A stretch of DNA of 43,336 nucleotides, taken from the NCBI GenBank assembly GCA_003427395.1, contig BFEA01000386.1, positions 992,143-1,035,478 on the forward strand, in the 5' to 3' direction. This document shows positions 22,736 to 34,292 of this stretch, piece after piece. The translations under genes and the position numbers were made by a program. The DNA is from Chara braunii (Eukaryota > Streptophyta > Charophyceae > Charales > Characeae). The notes below the pieces were generated by a model, which ran no database searches, was not told where the DNA came from, and saw only the letters and a list, made by a program, of their open reading frames with translations. Position 1 is the first letter of the stretch. Each line of letters begins with the position of its first letter.

Positions 22736-23213
22736 TTACCTCGCCATCCACCAAATCGCGGGACGACCCCCGTTCCCCTCAAACTGGCATCCTTTTCCCC
22801 CTTCCCTCTTCCACCAGCTCTACTCTACCCATCTTGGTGCCACTATCTTCCCGCACGCCTCCACTCAATCCATCGTAACCGATTTCCCCATCCACGTCCT
22901 CCTCTTTAGTGCAACATGGCGAGATTACAACAATATAGAAATATATTGTATAATCTCAGGCGTAATCCACACATGCGAAGGGTATGAGGATCTTCGTGCC
23001 GTGATCCCTCGCACCCTGTGCACTCTCTATCCTGATTACCTCGCCTCCCTCCCTCACCAGGATCACCGCTACCCTCGCGTAAATCGCACCATCCATTATA
23101 CCCGGCTCCCCACGGGAGATCGGGGGCGGAGTCGCTTCCTACCACCCCTTCCCCAGATCCATCCACCACCTCCCCCACCCGTTATTAGACTACCCTTCCC
23201 TAGTAACCTCTAA
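22581..23213 (+). CDS. Hypothetical 210-residue ORF after the retroelement integrase
   Basis: An uninterrupted frame from ATG 22,581 to TAA. The N-terminus is charged (MASPPRRDLEADAAEEVQRR), the middle is rich in aromatic residues and Pro (LHLRGPPFAYVEMRALG, PLDYLAIHQIAGRPPFPSNW), and the C-terminus is proline-rich. No signal peptide or clear membrane helix and no domain I recognise. It overlaps the end of the TAG-interrupted frame upstream, so it may be the continuation of that protein after a frameshift, or a separate accessory ORF. It is one of the few long intact frames in the window. Confidence 0.4.
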   Translation: MASPPRRDLEADAAEEVQRRLNPLHLRGPPFAYVEMRALGLRPRSLSRYPLDYLAIHQIAGRPPFPSNWHPFPPSLFHQLYSTHLGATIFPHASTQSIVTDFPIHVLLFSATWRDYNNIEIYCIISGVIHTCEGYEDLRAVIPRTLCTLYPDYLASLPHQDHRYPRVNRTIHYTRLPTGDRGRSRFLPPLPQIHPPPPPPVIRLPFPSNL

Positions 23214-24380
23214 GTTCATAGCTCGCGTATGCCACAATGGATGACATCCACACTCTTATCTCACGGTAAGTGGCACATGCAAGCTCCGCGTCGACCCGCA
23301 GCGTCCTTCACAGATCGGCGGGCGATGAGTGAGCAAGCAGGAGCTTGCTCAAGATTGGAACCCCATGGACGTCACGTATGTAACCAGCTGTCTTCCATAA
23401 CTGCGCAACTTTCTGCGCGAAGCTGCTTCACGGTTTGGACGGGGTGGCGGATGAGGAACATGAGGATGGGTCGCCCCGACTCGCCCGGGCAAGTTGCATG
23501 GATGCCCTCGCTTCTTTCTTTTTTGGACTTTCGACCAGGGCCGGGAAAGTCCCACGCAGACAATGAGTGGGCGCGTGAACACAACTGTTGCCATAGCTTC
23601 TTTCTTGTTCTGTTGTGGGAACTGGGTATTCATGGCGCAATCGTCACGCGGGGACGTCGTTTTCAAATTTTCGAACTGATTTCGAGCCCCCGCGGGCTCT
23701 CGGAATTGTTTTCCCTTCGAAATTTCTTTTTGTAAATTAGGATTTAGCTAGGAATTTAGGTACCTTAGAAATTTCTACTGCACCGCGCTTCTTGCTTGCG
23801 CACCTCTCACCACGGTAGAGACTGGGCTTTGACTGTATCGCGCCCTCAATCCTGCGTGTAACTGCAATTTTTGGCGGGCGCGGTTGTAACTATGCTTCTT
23901 CTTCTTGATTCTCTCGTGTTTCCCCGCCTTCTCCCTCTCTGTCGCGCATACCTCGTCCCTCATTCTAATTGGCCTAAGCAACTGCATGACCGGATCGATG
24001 CGTGGAGTGTGGCTGCATCCCCCACGCTGCGGTTTGGCCATGCAGACGTAGGCACTTCCTTCTCTTCCCCTTCCTCTCACTTAGGCATAATCCCGAGTTT
24101 ATCTAGCAAGCATGCATGCTATAAATTTTGCAAGCGCAATTAGTTTCCACTCTATGAATTTGGAAGTTAGCGCGGTCAGTGAGGATCGGCTAACAAGTAA
24201 GCTCGAAAGGTGAGTGGACGAGAGAGTTGGGCGATCCGACGAGTTGGCGCCGAGTATGCGGTGTTGACGTGCGGGCCACGACGGACTATGGTGCACGGGC
24301 GAACCTGGCTGGTATGCTCGGGCCAAGCGGGGTTACAACTTTGTGTTGATGTGAGGCGATGGACTGCCCGCATCGGAGGT

Positions 24381-24452
<72 letters not shown>

Positions 24453-24498
24453 GTGTTGGGATGGTGTCTCTTCTCCTCTCATCTGTGTGATTTTGACA
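23214..24498 (+). repeat. Possible LTR region ending in CA before a PBS-like site
   Basis: No coding signal. The sequence ends TTTTGACA at 24,498, then AT, then TGGCGCCAACC (from 24,501), similar to the TGGCGCC-type primer binding sites of some plant Ty3 elements. A matching second LTR was not found, so the left boundary and the assignment are uncertain. A (GA)n array lies inside. Confidence 0.3.
24385..24449. repeat. (GA)n microsatellite
   Basis: About 65 bp of GA dinucleotides. Confidence 0.98.
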
Positions 24499-24510
24499 AT
24501 TGGCGCCAAC

Positions 24511-26238
24511 CATCTTTTGCTTGGGCTAAACTCGGATTTTCTTTCTTATGGGTAAATACTGAGTGATCTGATCTGTTTTCTTGTCTCTACTTTTTGCGAG
24601 CTTGTCGAGTTGAGTATGATAATTGTCTGTGTCCGATTTCGGCGCCTTTTTGGCCAAAACGGTGTGAATGAATGGTCGAGTTGGCTGGAGTGTTATGATG
24701 CAAGCATTTTTGTCGATTTCCCATTCTTCTCCTTCTTTTGCAATGTAGACTAGGAAGTCGTGTGATTGACCATGTCCCCGCCCCCAACCTCTGAATTTCA
24801 ACCAATGGATGGATTACAAGCTTTAGAGGAAATATGTCTTTTGGTCCGTTTGAACAAGCAATCAGGATTATCGATCGTCCGTGGGTCCCGCGATCTTTAC
24901 CGGCTATACGCACATGTAACAACGTATGCATGGGTGTTTCAAAGGGAAAGTAGACGGGCATGTTAGGTGTATAGATGTATTCCCTTAGGCACACCCGACC
25001 GAACTCATTCTCGGAGAACGACCCACAGGCCTTGTGCAGGCACGCGTAAGCTCGACTCCAAGGGCCACCGCTTACACGCGTGTCTACAAGACCTGCCTGC
25101 GACCCGCCTCCCGAATGACAGAGGATCTGCTAGACCCGCAGTATGAATGTTGAAACTCCTTTCCATGTTACCAATCGCGAGTGTTTGAGAGACTGGGAAT
25201 TCTGAGAATATTGGGAGCGCACACACACGCCCCAGAGCCAAACTCCCGGAATTCCCCTATCAAACGGGGCGCGAGCGCGTCTGTCAGTGGGACATCAGGC
25301 CAGCCTTAAACGACATTCCCTACCCTTTTCGTCGTTTCGGCCCACCCACGTGTCAGATTATCGCGGAACCCGGCGTCGTCATCATCGAAACGGAATGTCC
25401 TCCCTATTACCTCACGATACCCTTCCATAGCCTAACGGTCGCCCCCTGGCGTGCGATTGCTCCTTATTGGCGTGACCCACCTTGTTCTGAGTGTCAGCAG
25501 GACCGTGCTATATCAACCGACGAACCCTCTCTGAAACCGAGCGGCGGGCACACAGTCCTCGACTGAGGCCTACCACGTCAGATTCTGAAACTTGCGACGT
25601 TCGTCGCAACAATTACTCAAACAGCGTGGCAGCCATAGCGTCCCGTTGGTACACCAAATACGGGATAGACCCAGACGAGGGAACCCGCGGGGATGGTGAT
25701 CCACCCTCCGAGGTTTAAAGGCTCGATGCGTCCTGCGCTTGCCATCTTGCATAAATAACCCCTAGAGCCTGCCACAAGAAATCTCAGTTCCGACCTGAGA
25801 CTCCGCCCCGATTTTCCTAAAATCCTTGGCACACCCCTTTTTCGCACTTCCGAGCCCCCATCCCACTCCAATCAGGAAGTCGCGCAGGGCGTGAGGTTGG
25901 GCGTCACATCGCACCTCCTGAATTTGAGGTGTCAGGCCCGCGGCCCAGGTGCCCATGTACTGGTGCTTTAAGGCTAGACCAGGGATAGTCAATAGACTGT
26001 TAAGAGGGACCTGGTTTCCAGCCTGTTTTCTACCTCTTCCCCTGAGGACACTGGACCTGTTTTCCAGTTTGTTACCCAAGATAGGATGCTGGAAATGTTT
26101 TCCAGCAATCGGGGAAGAAATGTGAGGTCCCCGGCCTTTGTTCATGACATTTTAATACCTAAAGACAACATGATTTTGTGGGGGGGGAAAAAGTCGAAAA
26201 CCTGGTTTTCTTTTTTTTTTGAGAAATTTTGCTCCATT
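24511..26238. other. Unassigned sequence
   Basis: A short frame at 24,772-24,966 could be the start of a gag leader, since it follows the PBS-like site, but it has no diagnostic motif. The rest shows no recognisable gene or RNA. Confidence 0.5.
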
Positions 26239-26286
26239 CTATTTGTGGGGAGCTGCACGTGTTGGGAACCGGGCCCAACGTCCCTT
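26239..26286 (+). repeat. Second copy of the 48-bp dispersed repeat
   Basis: Aligns without gaps to 15,267-15,314. Confidence 0.65.
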
Positions 26287-26449
26287 ATAAAGAATTTGAG
26301 GTCGAGGTCCTCATAGTCTACCCGGAAGATCATACCGAGAGCACTACCCGATTTCGCTTTCCTATAGCACCAAAATAGCAATCTTACTGAAGTTGTAGTA
26401 GTCATGAGGGAATGTGAGTAACTCAAGTTGCCAAGAGCCCCATATATTT

Positions 26450-27388
26450 TGCGAGGCTCAAGGCCTGGAGAAGCCCTATCGGGCCTTGTTTTCAGCAAAG
26501 TTGGCCGCCCTAAGTGAAGGCAGGTCCGACCAAGGACGAGAGGCCTATTTTGGGCTACCACGCAACTGGGGAAATTCAAGCAGTTGCACAACGCGAGTCG
26601 GTTGAGAACGCCCAGGCCCTGGCTGCCTTTAACGAGTGTATCTGAGGCAGGCCCTGGGCCAGAGACACGACAGGGACCAAACACAGACTGCGCGCAGTTG
26701 AACACGGGTGACTGCCCTAGGCTCTGGGCCTGATTCCCTTGAACTGGGGCTCAGCCACTTGAGGCCTACCGGAAGCTTCTGGGCAGGGGCCCAGTGCAGC
26801 CAGGTCGCACGCAGCACGCAGGCCCCTTCCATATAGGAAAGTGCCTGCCCCCACATTGAGCATTCCGACACTTGCTACATGCTGCGCAAGCGCTGCTGCA
26901 CTACTGGCAGGAAAGCGTCCACGCGCTGACGGGCAAGCAAGGGGGGCTCAGGCATCCATAGCCAAGCTGGCATGTGAGGTGCTGGATGGGGCGCATGGTG
27001 GTCCTTGGGTGCATGTGACATCTGTGTGGGGGATCGAGGTTGTGAGTGATGCGAGAGACATACGTGGTGCTTGAGGTGAATGGCATGGCTGAGATCTGCT
27101 TGTACTTTGGGGAGTCGTTAACGTCACCAGCGGCATTGTAGATAGGCTAGATAGGATCTGCCATTTGTAGTCTGGGCGCAGAGCGCCAGATAGGAAATCG
27201 ACGTTGGTTCTTTGTTGATGATGATGACACTACTCCAACATTCTCACTTGCGAGCTTTTGTTGTGCTCTCATTTGGTGGAGCTCGAGTTGCAAGTTTGTT
27301 TTTGGTTCGAGGTCACGACTATCTGATTTTGTGTGTATGATGCTGCTTGCCATGTTTCTAGAATTCACTATCGCTCATTTTCCTTGCA
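26450..27388 (+). repeat. 5' LTR of the chromovirus
   Basis: Starts TGCGAGGCTCA and ends TTTTCCTTGCA. Matches 34,293-35,228 over its full length. Length about 939 bp. Confidence 0.95.
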
Positions 27389-27392
27389 TTTT

Positions 27393-27404
27393 TTGTATCA
27401 TAGC
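27393..27404 (+). promoter_or_regulatory. Primer binding site for initiator methionine tRNA
   Basis: TTGTATCATAGC lies 4 bases after the LTR and matches the usual plant PBS TGGTATCAGAGC at 10 of 12 positions. It is where minus-strand cDNA synthesis would start. Confidence 0.75.
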
Positions 27405-28617
27405 TATGGTACATTCCGCTAATCTGGCGCTTGTCTTCTGCCTATGTGGTACATGTGTGCGGTCTGCTGGGTGAGCGGCCGTAGGGAGTGTGTAGTGAGG
27501 AGGGGAATCGCCAGGAAGGCTACGAAGTGGTATCTGGGTGTTCGCAGTGTGATGAGAACAATCTGATGTGCGATTGATGCTGAGGTGGAACGGCGGTGTA
27601 ATGCTGGTTGTGCTGAAGCAGCGATTGGTCATCAGACTCATCACAATCGGCGTCAGGTCATCTGGTGAGAATATTTGTGGTTGGGGGCAGCTATTTTGAG
27701 GTACGTTGCTCTTTACCTTATCTACCCTCTTCGACACTTCTTACCGTGAGGATGTGTGTTCTGTCTTGACAGTCCTCTCGTGTGAGGAGTCGAGTGCACT
27801 CAACCTTGAGAGTCGACATTGTTCACGTGGAGCATCTGGAAGGAGAGGGCGGAGCTATCTGAAGGGCCCTGGATGAAGCACTGGGCCATGATCACCATGC
27901 TAGCCCACCAGGAGTAGAGCATGCATGCTTTGCTGCTTTATCCTTTGACTGCCTTTTGCGCTATAGATGGGTTATGAGGGGCAGGCCGGGCCTACAAGGG
28001 ATACGAGCACCGGACATCTTTAAATAAATACCGGTGGGGTACCTTCCATTGGTTGTGATCGTCATCCTGTCTGCGGCGTTAAATAATTCCTGAGGACATG
28101 ATCAGCCAATTGGTCGGTGTAAGGCTCACTGCATGCGAGGGTAAACATGGTGCAGGGCTGGCCAGCTCACCATTGACTCGAGGTACAGTGGTGGGCCGTG
28201 TGCACACCTTTTAGACACGCACGCTATCTGGATTGCTTAGGGACGCTGACATTAAGTGACACTCAAGAAGAATTGAGGGAGGGGTAGATTTCAGGTGATA
28301 AGTTCGGGAAAGTTTTCATTCTGCCAACAGACCAACAAATTGTTCTATTTTTATTTTAATTAGTTAGATGCACAACCATTCACATCTGACAAACATCATA
28401 GGTATAATAGTTTCTCCTTATCTATATTTTGTGTGCGGACTAGTCAAGTAAAAATAGTTTCGTTTGTAGGAATTTGGACTTACCTGTTGGACCCTAATGT
28501 GTATACTTTGACATAGCCAGCGACTAATTATTTTATTTATTTTAAATCGGTTTGTGCACTACGTTGCGGTAGGCATCGAGTGTGACCTAGTGTAGATTGT
28601 GTACAGTGTTGTAGCTT
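27405..28617 (+). other. Retrotransposon leader between PBS and gag
   Basis: About 1.2 kb without a recognisable ORF on the element's strand; the usual place for the untranslated leader and packaging signal. Confidence 0.6.
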
Positions 28618-30602
28618 ATGAGTGACAGGGAGGTTCCTGACCCGGACGATAGGATCTTGCGATCAGCAGACGCCCGTTGGCCCACGTGGCATTAGAACCC
28701 GAGGGTGACAAAGTTTTGTTCCGCCGGCTTAGGGAGAGACAGCAGCAGCAGCGGAGAGCTAGGGCCGCAGAGGCAAGCAGGGTATTCGCAAGCGAAGCCG
28801 CTACTTCGGCAGCCATGGCAACGGCTGCGCAGCAGATTTGCCAGGTCAGTAGTTCAAGAACTGTAGGGGCGACGGTCGCACAGACCCTGACTCAATCCAC
28901 TAGCGTTATGGCAAGCCCATCGTTAGTGTTGACCCCCGTGAGATCGCCATACAGAGAGCAAGTGCTCAAGAGGCACAACTATAGCACGCGCTGGGAGAGA
29001 TACCGTGACGGGCATAAAAGGATAGAATGATCAGGAGAAGATCTAGGATGCAACGGAGGCAAGCGGACATTAGAGAGTTAGAGGGGATGGACCTAACTCA
29101 TATGGATGATGATGTGAGAGTCGTGAAGACAGCCCAACTGAATGTAGTTGAGGTGTAGGACTACCACACGTCGCTCTTGCAGGACATTCAGTGGAGCTTG
29201 GCCATGCTGGTCGGACGAGTTCAGGCAGCACCATCACCATCAGGCCCCTGTGCCTGGCCCGTGGTATAGCCTCTTCCTTTGGTCCCACCGATGACTGGAG
29301 TATCCCCATATGTAGTCTCTCCAGCATCGGTCCAAGCCGCTTCCCTTATTAGTATGCCTTTGACAACCGAGTTTCCAGCAGTTGAGGTTCTACTGTACAG
29401 ATTCCGGTACAGTCAGTGTTTTCCCAACCTCCGTTGCAGAGTGCCGTAACTGGACAGTCTGTTGTCTCGCAGCCGGCACAGCTGCAGGGCACACAGCCCC
29501 AACAGCAGCTAGTGCAGCAGCCTGCACCCCAGGGTCCACAGTCTGGACTGGTGCAGGTACCGGGACAAGGCCGATGGGTTCCAAAGACTGTCATCACCTC
29601 GCCTAAACCCTTCTCAGGGGATAAGAGAGGCGAAGACCTTGACACGTGGTTGAGGTCAGTTTCATTCTACGTAAAGTGCAAGTTAACCTTGCCACACAAG
29701 GAAGTATTGGTGGCTGCCTCCTAACTAGAGGAGAGTGCAACAAAGTGGTTAAGTGGGTTAGTACAACTGCAGGGGTACGACCATAACTTCCGCACTTGGG
29801 CAGTCAACCAGAAATTGGATGACTTCCTCTAGTTGGTGGAGGAAAGGTGGCATGATCCTAAGGAGGGTTTAGGAGGCCCAAAAGGTCACTAATGCGATCC
29901 TGGCTTTGAGCTCTAGGACGTTCAAGTTAGTAAGGGATGCCACAGACGCAGTGGAGTGTCTGATCTGTGTGCCTGGAGTGCGTTATGACCCCCAGGTCTT
30001 GCTTACCACTTACCTGAGATGTCTTCCCATGCTACTCAGGAATCAGTTGGCACGTGAGGCCCAGATCACCAGACACAACTTCCCCTCGTTCAGCAAGAAG
30101 GCCCTAGACCTACAGGCAAAGATAGGGCATGGGCACAAACCCACGACGGATGGTAGGAAGAAGGCACTGCCTCCCAACTGGAGGGCGAAGGGTCGCATTA
30201 TGTTCGTCGATAACGAATTAGATGACGACTTCCAGGAGGTAGTAGGTTCAGAGGCAGGTAGCATAGAGGCTTCAGGGGGTGGAGCAGTCGCTGCCTCAGT
30301 CTAGAAAGGTAAGGCGATCGGTAGACGTTGTGGAAGCTCCCAGTCTAGGAGTCAAGTAGACCCCAACCCTCCACCATGGGAGAAAGCGGATCTCACAGAG
30401 GACGAGTGGAGAAACCGGCACACCCGGCAGGCTTGTATTCGTTGTGGCCAATATGGCCATAACCAGTTCAAGTGCCGGAATAAGAAGGTGACAGAAAAGA
30501 TCCCGCCTACAATGGGGCAAGCGACGAGATTCTCCACTTCCCAGTGTAGCAATGTTGTCAGCAGTTCTGGCACTGCTTCGGGAGACACATCGGCCCAGTA
30601 GG
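28618..30602 (+). pseudogene. Chromovirus gag (capsid/nucleocapsid), degraded
   Basis: Probable start ATG at 28,618 (MSDREVPDPDDR...), with a frameshift within 80 bases. A Gln/Arg/Ala-rich N-terminal region follows. The capsid-like retrotransposon gag domain begins at KPFSGDKRGEDLDTWL (about 29,607-29,654) and continues through EESATKWLSGLV, VEERWHDPKE and LLTTYLRCLPMLLRNQL. The nucleocapsid zinc knuckle CIRCGQYGHNQFKC (30,433-30,474) has perfect C-x2-C-x4-H-x4-C spacing. Stops include a TAA near 29,722 and TAGs near 29,830, 30,301 and 30,600. Gag packages element RNA; this copy cannot make a full protein. Confidence 0.88.
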
Positions 30603-30734
30603 AATGTAGTTGTTCGGACTTGTTCCTACTAGGGTCAAGGTGGTGGACACACCCTCACCATCTCGAGAGATGGCCCAAGCTACTGACTCCGTTATCGTCC
30701 CACAAACACAATTAGACCCATCGATCTTTGTTCA

Positions 30735-31303
30735 ATGAATGTGTTTGAGTCCTTAGAGGAGCTAGAGGAGGAGTGGTCTAGATCAGACCCGCTAGCTTCT
30801 TGGACGGCCATGGCCAAAGCCCCTAAGGGTGAGTTGTTCGTCGACGAGGTAGTTATCAGCGACCGCAAGGTCGGGGCCTATTATGACACTTGTTCGATGC
30901 GGCACTTTATTAGTGGCACGTGCGTGAGAGGTTGCGCTTACAAGGGCAAGTGCAGCGCCTAAGTAGACCTATGGAGTCGACCTGTGCCAACAAACAGCGC
31001 ATGGTAGTCAATGACTAGTACCTTAAAGCCATTGAGTGTCGTTTCCCGTACACGGGAGGGGAACGGAGACATCGAGTCTCATTCCTGGTCCGCGAGGATC
31101 TCCAAATGGATATCATGTTGGGTATGGACTATCTTTTGGTTGCACAGCCCCAGTTTGACTGGGACCGGAAAGTGGTTAAACACACTTTGCCCGGAGGGGG
31201 CACCGCCCGATTACGTAAGTTTAAAGCTAGTAGTCTGATCAAATCCTACGGATGCATGTGTGTGGCCACGTTCTATAATTACTATAAGCAAAATCCGGAG
31301 TAG
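30735..31303 (+). pseudogene. Chromovirus aspartic protease region, degraded
   Basis: YYDTCSMRHFIS (Asp codon at 30,885-30,887) corresponds to the DTGA/DTGC active-site loop; the Gly after Thr has become Cys. The second landmark, MDIMLGMDYLLVAQPQFDWD (31,106-31,165), matches the LGMDWL region of Ty3 protease. The two lie in different frames and are separated by stops. The enzyme normally cuts the Gag-Pol polyprotein. Confidence 0.8.
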
Positions 31304-31306
31304 GAT

Positions 31307-32810
31307 ATGTACTTAGTTTATGTCTCTGCGGAGGGCGAGCCGGTGAAAATGCCACCAGAGATAGAGGGAGTGGTCGCTAAGTACCTTGACCTATTTGAAG
31401 AGCCGAAAGGGGTTGTTGAGAAGGGCGTCCACGCGATAGAGATTATCCCGGGGTCTATCTATCGGATGTCTCCAGCTGATCTTGATGAGCTTCGCCGACA
31501 ACTCAAGGAACTCATAGAGAAGGGTTGGATCCGACCGAGTGTTTCCCCTTACGGATCTCCTGTCTTATTTGTGCCAAAGAAGGGGGGAACCTTGAGAATG
31601 TGCATTGACTATAGGGGCCTTAATGACATCATAGTAAAGAACGCAGAGCCCCTACCATGCATCGATGCCTTATTGGACCGAGTGCAAGGGTGTCGGTACT
31701 TCAGTGAGATAGATTTGAAGTCCGGGTACCATCAGATTGCAATTCGGCCCGAGGATCAACACAAAACCACTTTTCAGACCAGGTACGGTCTGTTGGAGTT
31801 TGTGGTGATGCCTTTCGGCCTTTGCAATACTCCTGGCACCTTCCAGCACGCCATAAACTGGATTTTTCATGACTACTTGGACAAGTTTGTCATCGTGTAC
31901 CTCGATGACATACTTATCTTTAGTAGGACTATTGAGGAGCATGTAGCCCACTTAGACAAAGTCCTTAGTCTCTTCAGGCAGCACTAGTTCAAGTTTAACC
32001 GGGAGAAGTGCGAGTTTGGACGCACCCGAATCTTGTATCTAGGTCATGAGATTTCCGCAAAGGGATTGAAACCCGATGACGCGAAGGTGGCCAGCATTTG
32101 TGACTGGCCGCGTCCTCAGTTTGTGACTGAGATAAGGTCCTTCTTAGGGATGACCGGCTAGTACCGCAATTTTGTCAAGAACTATAGCATAGTGGCCGCC
32201 CCTTTGACGGACCTTACACGCCTTGATACCCCATGGGAATGGACAGACAGGTGTGAGGTTGTCTTCACACGTCTGAAGCATGCTCTAATACACCATGAGG
32301 TCTTGAAACTTCCTGATCCTGACAAGCCATTTATAGTAACCACGGATGTCAGCCAATATGGCATAGGCGTCGTGCTTGCGCAGCAGGAGGGGCCAAAGTT
32401 GAGGTTTGTTTAGTACATGTCCAAAAAGATGCCCTATCAGAAGTTGGCTAAATCCACCTATGAAAAGAGCTCTATGCGATCTACAAAGCGCTAACCCACT
32501 AGAGGCACTACCTCCTTGGAAGGTTCTTCTACGTCAGGACTGATCATCAGACCCTGAAGTGGATGAGAATCCAGTCTGTGCTTTGTGATGCGCCGAAACG
32601 TTGGATTGATGTCATTGAGCAGTATGACTTCGAACCCTAGTACATAAAAGGAGAGTACAATAAAGTTGCTGATGCGTTGTCGCGTAGGCTAGACTTCCTT
32701 GGTGCGCTGATCACTAAGTTTGGGCTTGCGGATGATGTTACTCGCTCTTTGGTGGAAGCCTATCACGAGGATCCGTTTATGGCTGAGATCATACGCAGAC
32801 TCGAGGCAAC
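31307..32810 (+). pseudogene. Chromovirus reverse transcriptase and RNase H, degraded
   Basis: The RT core is open for 226 codons: LRRQLKELIEKGWIRPSVSP, VLFVPKKGGTLRMCIDYRGL, FSEIDLKSGYHQIAI (motif A, Asp present), VMPFGLCNTPGTFQ (motif B) and KFVIVYLDDILIFS (motif C, YLDD intact). A TAG at 31,985-31,987 stops it before the connection. RNase H follows with IVTTDVSQYGIGVVLAQQ (first catalytic Asp region), DHQTLKWM and YIKGEYNKVADALSRR. Further TAG codons lie near 32,160, 32,411 and 32,639, and there is a frame change near 32,470. RT and RNase H copy element RNA to DNA. This is the best preserved part of the element. Confidence 0.95.
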
Positions 32811-32813
32811 AAA

Positions 32814-34015
32814 GTGACTTCTGTCGAGTTTGAGTTGGTTAACGGCCTGCTGTTCCTTGAGAAGGTCGGGAATAAATGTTTGTGTGTACCTAATCGGGAG
32901 TCTTTGCGTAGTTTATCTTTAGGTGAGTGTCATGATGCCACAGGACACTTTGGGTACAAGAAGACTGCAGCCAACTTGCTGCAGCAGTTCTGGTGGCCCA
33001 CAATGATGAGAGACGCCAAGTTGTACGTGGAGACTTGTCAGGTATGTCAGAGAGACAAGCCACGTACACATGCCCCTCTTGGGCTTCCGAAGTCCCTTCC
33101 GATACTGGAAAGGCCCGGTGAGAGCCTATCCATGGACTTCATGAACACATTGGTCACCAGCAGGAGTGGAATGCAATATGTCTATGTCATTGTGGATAGG
33201 TTTAGTAAGTATGCTAGGTTAGTCGCAATGCCTGCAACAGCCAAGATCGAGTAAGTGATTAAGCTATTCAAAGAAAACTGGGACAGGGATTTTGGACTGC
33301 CAAAGTCTATAGTTAGTGAGCGGGATGTGCAATTTACCAGTGACCTGTGGATGGTTGCAGCTGCAGAACAGGGAACACAGCTGCAGATGACCTCCGCGAA
33401 TCACCCATAGACAAACGGGGCAAGCAGAGCAGTTGAACCATGTTGTACAACACCTGCTGAGGCACTATCAAGCCCAATCAGGTGGACTGAGATTAGGAAC
33501 TTGCTCTCATTGCCAGCCTGTACAGCAACGCTGTGCACAGCGCAACTGGGGTGAGCCCTAACAGCCTGCGATTGACCTTGAAGCCTAGATTGCCCCTAGA
33601 CTTTCTGCTACCAGAGAACCAGCCGACAGCTGCACCTGGCACATTAGAATTCGCCTATTGATATGAGCAATTGATGCAGCAAGCGGTGGAACAGATGCAT
33701 AAGGCACAGGCGGCGATGATAGAGTCTGAGAACAAACACCGCCCATCGACATTTTAGGTAGGATATAGAGTCTGGGTTAAGTCCTCTGAAGTGGGGCAGG
33801 AGCACGGTATCTCCCGCAAGCTCATGCCACAGTACTTTGGGCCTTGGGAGGTTCTGGATGTGGTCAAGGATGATCCGAACGGGCTGTCATATGTAATTCA
33901 GATCCCTGGTCACCTTTGCACTTACCCTGTCTTCCATGCTTCTAAGCTCGCACACTTCGAGGAAACTGATCAGTTTCCCTCTCGTCGCTCAATGCTGCCC
34001 CCAACCATGGACTGA
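32814..34015 (+). pseudogene. Chromovirus integrase, degraded
   Basis: The zinc-binding HHCC domain is visible as CHDATGHFGYKK ... CQVCQRDK. The first catalytic Asp lies in SMDFMNTL, followed by YVIVDRFSKYARLV. The second catalytic motif reads SERDVQF, with Glu in place of the usual Asp (about 33,318). The third, TNG-QAEQLN, is split by a one-base insertion and preceded by a TAG (about 33,408). The C-terminal GPF/Y-type region is QYFGPWEVLDVV (about 33,830-33,865) with YPVFHASKL. Integrase would join the cDNA to the host chromosome. Stops and frameshifts make this copy dead. Confidence 0.92.
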
Positions 34016-34024
34016 GAGCCTGAG

Positions 34025-34252
34025 AGGTGGACATCGACGACATTGTGGACCACAGGGAAATACCAGTTCCAAGACCGACAGGCAGGGGACATCCTCCTAA
34101 GCCGAAGCTGCAATATTGGGTTCAGTTCAGACATCACATTTGATCCTAAGGAGGACAGATGGTTTACCCGAGAGGAACTGATCCAGACCGCTCCACAGGT
34201 CGCCGCTCACTACGAGAAGTCATTGCAGAAAGGAAAGCGCCACATTGAGTAA
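34025..34252 (+). pseudogene. Chromodomain-like tail of the integrase
   Basis: DDIVDHREIP and LQYWVQFRHH, then after a frameshift FDPKEDRWFTREELIQ, follow the pattern of a chromodomain (ExIxDHR...YxVKWxG...TWExxEEL). In chromoviruses this domain guides insertion to marked chromatin. It ends about 40 bp before the polypurine tract. Confidence 0.65.
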
Positions 34253-34281
34253 TTGAACTTCTCAGAGGACTGTCGAAGAAT

Positions 34282-34292
34282 GGAGGAGGGAA
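34282..34292 (+). promoter_or_regulatory. Polypurine tract
   Basis: GGAGGAGGGAA sits directly before the 3' LTR (with further purines at 34,275-34,280). It is the usual primer for plus-strand cDNA. Confidence 0.85.

Noticed and set aside
25491-25718. Short frame in 25.5-25.7 kb as a gene
   Set aside because: No motif, no supporting context, and overlapping frames of similar length occur on the other strand.
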